Source: Alnus glutinosa (lineage: Eukaryota > Streptophyta > Magnoliopsida > Fagales > Betulaceae). Taken from it: 64,000 nucleotides of DNA. The stretch is from assembly GCF_958979055.1 (NCBI RefSeq), contig NC_084896.1, forward strand, positions 24,314,501 through 24,378,500, read 5' to 3'. Below the pieces are notes generated by a model. It did not search any database. It saw nothing but the letters and a program-made list of their open reading frames with translations, and was not told the origin of the DNA. Position numbers and translations under genes: made by a program. How positions within the stretch are numbered: position 1 is the first letter of the stretch; the number at the start of each line of letters is the position of its first letter. Shown here in pieces: positions 24,660-35,200 of the stretch.

Positions 24660-25146
24660 ATGAAGCTCTTCTTTGCCACCCTTCTGCTTTGTTCTCTTCT
24701 CCTATGCTCCTCTTTCTTGGAGCCTGTCATGGCTTATTCAGGTAGCTGTTTTCTTATTATGTTCTTGCCATTGATTATCCCAAAAGTTTAAAGTAACAGG
24801 CAGAAGCTCTCTTTTCTTTTGGCTTTCATTTGTTTTTACCATAAATTCTTCGAAACCTTGAAAACAGAAGCTAATTGAAACATGTATTGAAATGAATATA
24901 TTACGTTATCTTTTCTTGGGTACTAATTAATTAATGGGGTTTTCTGGATTTGGGTGTGAAGAATTTTGCACGAAGAAGTGCTCAGACAGGTGCTCAAAAG
25001 CAGGGGTGCAGGATCGGTGCATGAAGTACTGCGGGATATGCTGTGAGGAGTGCAAGTGTGTTCCCTCTGGGACTTATGGGAACAAGCATGAGTGCCCTTG
25101 CTACAGAGACAAGAAGAATGCCAAGGGCAAGCCCAAGTGCCCTTGA
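24660..25146 (+). CDS. Snakin-1-like GASA cysteine-rich antimicrobial peptide
   Basis: Two exons, 24660-24741 and 24962-25146, joined in phase 1, give 88 residues. An N-terminal signal peptide of about 24 residues ([19 protein letters not shown], ending near VMA) leads to a mature peptide that starts close to YSEFC. The mature part has the twelve-cysteine GASA pattern, with the hallmark stretches [34 protein letters not shown] and a KCP end. Length and motif match potato snakin-1, the short subfamily without a long linker. The family is secreted or wall-associated, with antimicrobial and growth roles and hormone-responsive expression. The intron acceptor (tgtgaag|AATT) has a weak pyrimidine tract, but it is the only one that keeps frame and cysteine spacing. 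Confidence 0.93.
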
Positions 25147-25689
25147 ATGAAATTAATGGATCTCTTGGAGTAATTAAAAGATACTTAGCGTTAAATTAGT
25201 CTCTGTTCAGTACTGGGATTAGCTACTTCTGCTTAAATAAATAAATTGTAGCATGGCTGCCTTTTTCTCTAGTTCGTGAGAAGCTGGAACCATGTGTTTA
25301 TTAATTCTCGATTAACGTGGAGATGTGTATGGAATGTATCATTTCTCAAATAAATGTCTTTTTCATTAGTACTTGCCCAAGACAATTTTTTTGCTGTGTC
25401 TATTAAAACTTTTAATTTTATCCCACAATATTTTGTTTTAAGCCAATCTTCATTTTAGTCATTTAAAAAATAAAGAAATAAAAGTTATTCAAAATAAATT
25501 GCATGCAGTATTTTGTGATGAAGAGTAACATTATTACTCCAATATTCACAAATAGTTTAAAATTAAAATTAAAATTTGTCACGTTATCTAAGAAATCAAG
25601 AGTACTTATATTTTGAAGACCGGTCGACCATACCGAAATAGTTAGTGTCTGACATATTTTCTCGTACTAAATGATTGGGTCGCCTCCGA

Positions 25690-26360
25690 AGCAATTAATG
25701 GGATGATCGAGTTACTCTCAAATTTGTTTGAAATGGTTGGATTGTTCACATAGCTAATGGGGGTGCAATTAAAGGGGTGGTTGAGCTATTCTCAAATTTG
25801 TTTGGGACGGTTGGATCATTCACATAGCTAATGGATGTAGTTAGATTATCTCTAAATAGTTGATGAGGGTGATTCAATGGCCACAAATTCGAATATGAAA
25901 ATTCTTGTGCACCAAAAAAACTACGTAAGAGTCATAGGAGCTGTGATGAAAGATATTTTCTATAGGAGACCAAATGGGGTGGCGGCACGTGAAGCCAACT
26001 CACGCCACAACGATGTGTAAGGTACGCGGGTTGCGGCAAGGACCGGTGAATGGAGGAGTGGAGGCTGGTGAGGGATGAGGAAGAGCGCGTGGGTGGCGGA
26101 GGTGAAGGAATTTCCGTGGATGTAACTTTCATTCCTTGAATAACACAAACAAAAGACCTAAAAATTTAAAAAAGAACCAAAAAATTAGATAAAGGACATG
26201 ATATGAGGAGGGGAGGAGCGGAGGCCGGTGAGGGATGAGGAGGAGCGCGTGGGTGGTGGAGGTGAAGGAATTACAATAGATATAACCTCGAATAACACAA
26301 ACAAAAGATCTAAAAATCTATAAAAGAACAAAAAAAAATTAAAAAACAGATATGATATGA
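25690..26360 (+). repeat. Two adjacent tandem duplications between the snakin and TXNDC9 genes
   Basis: First block: a ~75-bp unit with gagNtaNtctcaaatttgtttg and ggttggatNNttcacatagc occurs twice at about 25706-25855. Second block: a ~165-bp unit with ggtgagggatgaggaNgagc, gcgtgggtggNggaggtgaa and cgaataacacaaacaaaaga occurs at about 26045-26210 and again at 26211-26360. The purine-rich second block is G-rich on the plus strand. No coding sequence. Confidence 0.75.
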
Positions 26361-26657
26361 GGAGGAATACGTAAGGATTGGGGATGAAGACACAATGCTT
26401 CTTTTCTTTCTGTTTACTTCCGTTATGTTATTTGTGAACTGCCACATCAATTAATTAATCAATGTAATAAGTGTCGCACCTTAACAGCAATTTTTAGGAA
26501 AAAATGAAAAAAAAAAAAAATGAAGAATAATTTAGGTGGGCTTGCCTCAGGCCCATTAACCCGGCAAGGTGTCCAACCCCAGCTTCCAGACAAAAACAAC
26601 ATTCAAAATTTTTGTACACAGGAAAAGAAAAAGGCGTTTCAAAATGATTTGAAATAT

Positions 26658-26670
26658 GAAACGACGCCGT
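26658..26670 (+). promoter_or_regulatory. GAAACGACGCCGT element upstream of the TXNDC9 gene
   Basis: The sequence gaaacgacgccgt lies about 105 bp upstream of the ATG at 26774, in the likely core promoter. Motifs of the type AAACGACGNCGT are frequent in promoters of constitutively expressed plant genes. The same motif appears inside the captured interior of the hAT element at 54026-55642 (54269-54280). Confidence 0.45.
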
Positions 26671-26773
26671 AGTATATCTTTGCCTCAATCAGTGTCTCCT
26701 CGATCTCCCTCTTCCTCTCCCTGCCTGCGATTTTCAATTTCTCATTTCGACTGAGATCTGTCTGAATTCAACA

Positions 26774-26798
26774 ATGGAGAACTCCAAGGTTCAAGAGG

Positions 26799-26842
<44 letters not shown>

Positions 26843-28878
26843 AAAATATATATATGTATAAAGTCATTGAATGTCTGGTGCGCAGATTCTGGAGAAGCAG
26901 GTGCTGACAGTGGCTAAGGCGGTGGAGGAGAAGCTGGACGATGAGATATTTGCGCTAGATCGGATGGACATGGACGATATAGAGGCACTGAGGGAGAGGA
27001 GGCTGCAGCAGATGAAGAAGATGGCGGAGAAGCGGAGCCGTTGGATCTCCCTCGGACACGCAGAATACACCGAGATCCCCTCCGAGAAGGACTTCTTTGC
27101 CGCCGTCAAGGCCAGCGACCGCGTCGTCTGTCACTTCTACCGCGACAACTGGCCCTGCAAGGTCCCTCTCGTAGTTTCGCATTTGGCTTAATTTTTATTC
27201 ATGTTTTATGTGCTTTTGTGTGTCTGTGTGAAAGATATTTTAGATCGAATTTATCCTAAATCATTATTTTTAAATTATATGGTTCAGATTTTATCATTTA
27301 TCAATAGATTGACAAAGCTCAAAAACTTAATCCTGGATTGAACCTTATATAGAACGATGTTTACCCTTTTTGGCAAATAGTGCTTTTTACCAGGCCTCTT
27401 AACTCTTAGATACTCTGGTTCTGTGATTCATCTAATACTGCAATCACATATGAGTTGTTGTAAGGCTGTTCAAACATTTTGCTATTTGTTGTCATTTTGT
27501 ATTAGAAAATAAAAATAAAAATTGGTATCTATTAGTTGGAGAACAGTCTCCATATCTCTTATCCTTAACTAAACTTCCTTCGGAATAAGGGAGTTATACA
27601 GGACCTCAAGGCTTGGCTGCTAAAGGATTGGGATCGGATTGTGAGTAGGCCTTTGATTCAAATCTTACTAATAAAAAATATTATCAAATAAATAAATATG
27701 AGAATGTGATGTAGTACATGTAATCTTGCTTTTAGATTCTGATGATGGTACCCTTTTGTTGGTGACAAATATAATTAAGATAGAAGTCTCACTAAGTTTG
27801 ATCGATATCACGTGCATGCCTAGGGTATTGCATGGTACAATAGCTCTAATTTAGGCCGTTCATTTTAAATGAACAGCTCAACATGTGAGAGCGCTTAGAA
27901 AAGAGAGATGGGGTGGCCGAACCCCCCGACCTCTAGCTAAGGGGATGGTTCGATAAACCCCAAAGGTCAGCATGGGGGCGGCCACTAGGGTGGTTCGGCC
28001 CAGATTAGAGTCATTGCACCCCATCTATACTCTAGGTATTGCGCGGGATCTTAATCCCAGTAAGCTGATGCATTATATTTCCATGGTGTAGCTACCACTT
28101 TTCTGTTTCTTCATCTCAGGTCTGGACAACCTGCAACATCTAGATGTCCTTTTTGGTATCCCTCAAATACTTGACAATTTAAGTGAAGAGTTCTGTTATT
28201 CTCTCCAAGTGCGAGTCTACTGTTTTTTTTTTTTTAGTGGCATGGCACCATGAAGAGATAACTGTACTATGTGACCCCTTTCAAGCTATTAGACGTAATT
28301 AATAAATTCCCCCACCGGGTGCGTGTGACTTACCAATAAAAAAAATGGCAACGATATTCCGATATAGAATCGAGATTTAGGGGAAACAATTTATGTTTAT
28401 TGTTCATTTGCAGGTGATGGACAAGCACATGAGTATATTGGCAAAGCAGCATATAGAGACACGTTTTGTGAAAATCAATGCTGAGAAAAGTCCATTCTTG
28501 GCGGAGAAGCTCAAGATCATTGTTTTGCCAACCCTTGCCCTCATAAAGAAGGCCAAAGTAGATGACTATGTGGTACGTAGAAGAAAAATATGCATACAAT
28601 CGATGGAACCCACATCTATATTATCATATGATTATTCTGGTTCTGGGGTCTTTCACTCTGTTTAACATTACAATCTCCAACATAATGTGTATCAGGTAGG
28701 ATTCGATCAGCTTGGTGGGACAGATGAGTTTAGCACAGAGGAACTGGAGGAAAGGTTGGCTAAAGCTCAAGTTATCTTTTTTGAGGGTGAATCATCACTG
28801 AATCCGTCAAGATCTGGTTCACAGGCCAGAAGGAGCGTCAGGCAAAGCGCAAAGTCAGATTCATCAGACTCAGAGTAA
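26774..28878 (+). CDS. TXNDC9 / phosducin-like 3 family thioredoxin-fold protein
   Basis: Exons 26774-26797, 26886-27161, 28414-28572 and 28696-28878 give 213 residues, all in phase 0. Order: a short start (MENSKVQE), an alpha-helical, charged coiled-coil segment (about 12-65, with LRERRLQQMKKMAEKRSRW), a thioredoxin fold (about 70-170) and a Ser/Arg/Asp tail ending SDSSDSE. The site where thioredoxins have CxxC reads HFYRDNWPCK, with a single Cys, as in TXNDC9. This points to a non-catalytic protein that modulates the CCT chaperonin during tubulin and actin folding (known for the family). The length equals plant TXNDC9 homologues. A pure (CT)n tract starts right after the first donor. Close similarity to the family makes this a firm call. 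Confidence 0.93.
26801..26838 (+). repeat. (CT)n microsatellite at the start of TXNDC9 intron 1
   Basis: About 19 CT units immediately follow the donor GAG|gtat. Intron 1 is only 88 bp, so the tract makes up nearly half of it; a length change could affect splicing. Confidence 0.9.
27162..28413 (+). other. TXNDC9 intron 2 with repeat remnants
   Basis: 1252-bp intron. About 27600-27690 has a pol III box-like stretch (gattgtgagtaggcctttga, then ttcaaatc and an A-rich end), possibly a SINE remnant. 27850-28010 has ctctaatttaggccg and, inverted, ctctaatctgggccg as short ends around a GC-rich patch with ggggtggccgaaccccccga and gggggcggccac. This suggests a small MITE, but no target duplication was found. 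Confidence 0.4.
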
Positions 28879-29219
28879 GCCAGTATTGATTAATATTGTC
28901 TTCCAATTTTAGTCAGTCTGAAGGATTAAAAGAGCTTAACCTTGGACGGCTACCATTGGGAGCAGCCTAGTCTTTGTTGTGATCAAAATTTAAGATGCAA
29001 CATTACTGCATCTGATATCCATGCTATCAAATTTGAAATCATTGCAGTGGTATCGGTTCTTGTATTAATGTAATTTCTCAAGGTTTTCAGGAAGATGAAT
29101 CACTACTAGTAAAGTTTTTTAGCTTCTTGTCATACAGCAAGTTTTGTGTTGCTCTCTTCACTCTTTATGTGACGTTGGGATCTCTGATATCATTTTACTT
29201 TTTATCTCCAAAGAGCTTC

Positions 29220-29264
<45 letters not shown>

Positions 29265-30453
29265 ACCTCATTTGTTAATTAAACTAATCAAGCTCAAGCT
29301 CAAGCTCAAGCTTGAAGTTGGATCACCTATCCTATTTTTATTTTATTTTTCTCGTGAAGGTTGGGTCGACAACCAGGCCAAGGTTGATTTTTATAAACTC
29401 AAGTTAAGTTCGATATGTTCGTAAATTATGAAGATAATATTCTTCATGATCAACATATTGCAATGAAAAATTCATCCCAAAAAAAAAAAAAAAATTCATC
29501 CAAAAATGCATTTTTGTTTCAGGTTTTATTACAAATTTAGTACTGTTAAAAAACAAATGAATTAATTAGTAAATTTTCAGAATATAGTGTGATGGCTAAT
29601 GTGCAGTAATAAAGATAAAAATATAGGTTTCTAACTAAAAATGATTTTAAGTAAATTCAGCTAACCAAATCAACAAATGGCTATTGTGCATCAATAAGAC
29701 GAACTTGCTTAATCATTATGCTAAGGTGCCATTTACTACATTAGATAAGGTGAAAAGAGACTTCCTAGAACTAGAATTTTTGCTTGAAGAACTAACCCAT
29801 TTTCCATATTTAAAATTACTTGTTCTAAGCATTTACATGAACTATTTTCAAATTCAGCTTTCAACTAATTGGGCATAAGAGCTTATACATTAGATATATG
29901 AAAGCTCACAGAAATTGGTCTGAGGCATGTAGCCCTAGTCATTGGCTCTGTAAAGGGTCAATTGGTTATTGAAAAAAAAGATCAGAAATCCTCATATGCG
30001 AAAACCTTCTTTTATCCAGTTAAAAAAACTGTTAAATGAAGCATAATATTGCAGTTAAAGATTGAATTTATAAGCCTACTAGATATGGTGAAAAAACACG
30101 TATCGCCGGAGGCCGGAGAACATAAATATATGCAAGTGTGCAACTAAGGGTTACTTCATTTGACAATGGCAAACGGATCCGGATTTTCAGCAATTTGTTG
30201 TCTGGATTACTAACAGATGTGAAAGAGTCTTTATGATATTCATCTGTCTAAACAAGTGGGTGTGTTGCCCGAGCTTTGTTTGGATAGGTGAGCCTCACAA
30301 AAGTTTTCTCACATTTACTATTCAGATTGCAAATGAGTAATGTCCCAAGCACATGGAAGAAGATAAGTGAGAGACTACTCCCCTCTCCTCCTTTATATCT
30401 TCACTATCACTATGACAAAGCAAAAAACCATGGACGCATAATATGCCTAAAAT
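28879..30453. other. 3' flank of TXNDC9 and intergenic DNA
   Basis: Downstream of the stop, the sequence to about 29150 is probably 3' untranslated. A (TC)n tract at about 29221-29254 is followed by (GT)n, and caagctcaagctcaagctcaagc at about 29290-29312 is a small hexamer repeat. No gene seen; the frame at 29684-29878 lacks any recognisable feature. Confidence 0.5.
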
Positions 30454-30632
30454 GAGTAATGCTAGAAACCACAATCTTATCCCACCACCATCCTATTCTA
30501 CTAACGTAGCATTGCTAATCAGTCATTGAATCGGCTCTTGATAAAAACAAAATCTAAGAGCTGACTGGCACTGCCACGTCAGCAAGACGTGATAGTGATG
30601 GGATAAAAGTATAGTTTCTAGCCTTACTCGCC
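30454..30632. repeat. Fold-back MITE, 3' of the Pumilio gene
   Basis: The left end gagtaatgctagaaac and the inverted right end gagtaaggctagaaac match over 15 of 16 bases. Inner arms with tatcccaccaccatc / gatNgtgatgggataaaa also pair. About 179 bp, non-coding. It starts with the same gagtaatgct as the fold-back at 31371-31533. Confidence 0.65.
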
Positions 30633-31017
30633 TAAAATATAGCAAAATGTCCAACAATGTCATATGCATCAAAATATACCATCATCTCTACCAAACTAAA
30701 ACCTCTTAATAAAACAAATTATATGATTTACTGTATAACAACAACAGGGGAAACACCAAATATACAGTCGAAGGGGAAAATTATTTTCTTCACACCCACT
30801 CAGTGGCTTGTACAGAGCCTGGAACACTTCCAAAGAATGCCATAAGAGCAGATTGTTCTCCAGCAGGGTGACCTTCCGACAAAACCAAAAACAAAATGAC
30901 AACAACAATCGAACAGAGTCATCTATTCATACCTAATAACAGCAAACAGTTCAGTTCTAATATAGAGGGAATACAACATATAGCAATGCCCAGATCGAAG
31001 ATGTAAGCATTTGCTTA

Positions 31018-32248
31018 TTAACGGCGCTTGTTGCCCCTGGCTCGAGCCAGCACCATTTTCCCACAAGGATGGCTCTCCAGAAATTTGCTGTGATGCTCAA
31101 TGAGTCTAACAAGAGCTTGGTGGGTGGCCCCCTGCATTTGTGAAGAGGAAAAAGAAAGGGAAAAAGAAGAAAAAATGGTCAAAGATTCATTAAAGAACAA
31201 TAGAAATAGTTCATAGTTCCATATTTAACATTAATTAATAATAAGGTCCAAGAATCAATTTCACTATTTATGATTTTTTTTTGGCTCAACTCATAGGGAG
31301 AAGATTTTCATGTAGGCTGATCAGGTGTTGGACGGATTCATCACAACACAACAATGTCGTTTTCTGGAAGAGTAATGCTATTTAGTAGACGTACTGTTCA
31401 TACAATTGGAATGACATGGCAGTAAAACTCAACCTTTAGATCAACAATAGCTTGTAAAAAAGAAAAATCAATGGTTGATATTTACTGTCACGTCATTCTA
31501 GTTGTATGGCAGTCTACTAAACAGTAGTAGTCTTATCGAAATAAGCTAATTAGACAAGAAAATGGGTAATATCTGGATTATCTAACCTTAGAAATTGTCA
31601 ATGCAGACTGAGCAACATAATTCCCAAATTTATCCTGAAGAAAATTCAGAAAAAGCATGGGACAAGAAATAAATTCCTTAATAATCCTAGAGGAGTGCTC
31701 TCCTCCAGACTCTCTCATACACTTCTCCACCACATGGCTTCCAAATTTGTCCATGGCCAGAGTAAGAAAGCTCCCTTCAAGCCGCGCCACTACATCTGCT
31801 AAAACATGTGGTATCCTCAGCTCTAATATGTGCTGCACAACAAAGTTCCTGAAAATAAAATAACTAATGTTAATTAGTACTCAAATTTAGAGAAAAATTT
31901 ACTTACCACACCTAATCTTTCATAACTTTTGTAATTATACCTTTAAACTTCAAGAAATATCAATTTAATATATCCATCTTTTTTCTTTTCTTTTTTTCAA
32001 TTTGGTCCATATGTTAGAATTGTCCGTTAAATTATGTCAAAATTCTAAAAAAAAAAAAAACCATTTTTTTTAAAAATAAAAAATAAAAAATCAAAGATTC
32101 AGGTATGTGTATTTTTGCAAATTCCGTTAAACCTTGACCAACACCTAAATCCTTGCAATTTTTTTTATCCTTGAAAAAGAGGATGTGTATTTTAAGAATT
32201 TTGATACCCCTCAAATAGGATTTAATGAAAAATTCTAACAAAAGTGTG

Positions 32249-32282
<34 letters not shown>

Positions 32283-35200
32283 AAATTGAAATATTGATAC
32301 GCTAAATTGATATTTTTTAAAGTTTATGAATATAATTGTAAAAATAATGAAAGACAAGGAGTATGGTGAGTGAAACTTACCCAAAATTTAATGATTGAAT
32401 TGCAAATTTGAGGCACCAGGATCAAACACAGCATTTGAGATGAAAAAGGCAGTAAGAAACAACAAAAACGAAAGAATATATAATAGATGTTTTACTGACT
32501 TTCTCCAGAGAAATTATTTTCCAAAACATAGTCAAATTATCTAATTGTCAGATTATCTTGCCCAGAAGTTATCAAGATGAGACAAGTTTCATCTGGTTCC
32601 CGTCGGATTTGGCTTAGGTGCCGTTAAAAAAAATGTGTAATATTTTTTACGGTCAATATTTAAATTTACTGTTTCTCTTTGACCGTGTAGTTTTTTTTAC
32701 AGCAACTAATCCAAATCCGGGTCCTTAATTACATTTGCATTGCCAGCCAATTGACTAAAAGACAGTACTTAAGGGTTAATTCTTAATATTCAAGATCCAA
32801 ACTTAAAAAGAAATATATATATATATATATGAGAGGATCAAGTTGGACAAACCCATAAGGATGTTTGGAAAGGTATGGCGCATGTGCTGTTATTTCAGCC
32901 ACAAGACGCTCCCTAGCTTCTCCAACAGCATAATCAACACATCTATACATCGTACAACACCCAGCTTTGTCTGTCGAAATTTCAACACAGTTCTCTACTA
33001 CCTCATTCAGAATATGCTGCAAAGAAAGGAAGAGGATATTCACAATGATCATCGGATACAATGATATATAAATTACCCACTGCTAACACAAAAAGAGCAT
33101 GCCCATACATAGAGCAACTAAGAGTAACACTATTTAGCAAACTGCTATATATACGACTGGCATTCAATTGAGATAACAAATTAACCAGCATTTAGAACAA
33201 CAAGAGTTTACAAATCAATGGTTAATCTTCATTAATTATCACGTCATCGCAATTATATGACAGTCGTATAGTAGTCTACTAAATATTTCTACAACTGATG
33301 AAACATAATTAAGTTGCCCCAATGGACAAGCTGCTTCTTGTGTGGGAAGTGCCATTAGAGATTCTATGTTCTACCACATGCATTAAATATTAGTTTTCAG
33401 TCCAAATCAAGCATAATTAGCTCTAATTCACGATGCCAAGGAGTTGGCGTTATAGTGATTTCTTGTTGCAGTCTCTAAAGCATTAATATTCACAATGTAC
33501 TCTTTAAAATTTTTTCTCCAAATTTAATTAATTAACTTTAAAAATTTACTTTTATTGATTTAGTTAGTCACTTTTTAAAACGGTAAAACAACAAACTCTC
33601 TAAATGTTTCTCTATTTTAAATAAATAATATTTTTTATTGATAAAGTTAATTGTCAAAATCATTCAATACATTAAATTCAATTCAAGCCAAACGTTTTGA
33701 AGCATTCAATGCAAAAATTAATATTAAAAAATTATAACATTCTCTTTTTTGGCTCTTTGAATGTAAAGAGGATCGTTGACAACTGTTAAACTTAACATTT
33801 GATAAAATAAAAAAAAAAAAAAAAAAAAAAAAAAGCTTGTTAAATGGTAGTGTTTTTGTGGATTTTGTTAAAATTTTAGAAAAACACAAATATAAAGAGC
33901 CATTGTGAGTGCTCTTACTTTGGGAGAGAGAGAAAAAAAAATTATTGAAATAAATCTACACTTATTGTGAAGGTGATTACGTACCCTAGAAGACCATATA
34001 TACAATCAAAAGGATGGGAGTAATAACATCAAGCAAATATTGCAGCAAAACAATTTTATTGACTGCCTGAAATAGAAATATTGATTTATTTTTTGGACTT
34101 TGTTTTCCTTTGGCTGGTCTGAATTATGCATTTCCTTAGGGCACAATATGGATTAACTTATTATCTGAAAGATAAAAGATTCTATACAGTCTACATACCC
34201 TTTTTTTTTTTTGCTGGGGATATAATTAATAGCTAGAACTTTCTTATATAGGTAAAACTCCAAACACTAAGAGCTCGTTTGGTTTGCGAAATAGACCCCA
34301 GTAATGGAATGACTATTGCTATTATGTTTGGTATGAGTCTATTCCTTAGAATACATATTCCCATTGGAATACCCATTCCCTTACGAAGAGGAATACATAT
34401 TCCTCTAAAAAAATGAGAGGAATAGCTATTCCAATGGGAATAGACTAGATTTTCCAAAAAAACACAATTATTTTTTATTATCTTTCAGTTTCTTTTTTTT
34501 TTTTTTTTAAAAAGGTGAAAAATCGAAACTCAACCCCCCCCCTTAACAATGGCTCCGGGGGTGGTGCGACTACCCCGGGGCGATTTGGGGGTGGCCGCGT
34601 CACTTGGGGGTGGCCGACCACCAATTGTGGTGGTCGGCCACTAGGGTTGGCAATTCGGGTTGGCGGGTCGGGTTCGTGTCGACCCGGTTGACCCGATTAC
34701 ATATTCGGGTTCAACACGAACCCGACCCCGATTATTAATCGGGTTGAATATCCAAACCCGAACACGACCCTATTGTTAAACGAGTTACCCGAACACGACC
34801 CGGGTAACCCGTTGTGCCTTGTGACTTCGTCTTCTTCCTCGTCTCAACGCTGCTGCTCCTCCTCCTCTGTCTCTGTCCTGTACACGTGCCTCTCTCACAC
34901 CCCATCTCAAAGATCCACAAAGAAGATCATCAAAGAAGATCCACAACAACAAAACAAATCAGAGGAAGGAGATGCAGAAGGCGACCGTTCGGATTGGACT
35001 TGGATTTCGAGCAACTTCTAACATCTTCAACCATCTCAGTGAGGCCATCAGGAGGGCGTTCCGGTTCAACCAGCGCTCGATCGACGACGACGACGAGTGG
35101 GTCGACGATAGCTTAGGGAGTCAGGGTCTGGGGATCGGAGCTTCGGAGGAGGAGGAGGCATGATTTCGGAGGAGTCAGTGAAAGTTGAAACGACTGATTC

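Noticed and set aside
34972..35163. 63-residue frame inside hAT element 2 as a gene
   Set aside because: No recognised homologue and short. It is kept only as possible captured cargo.
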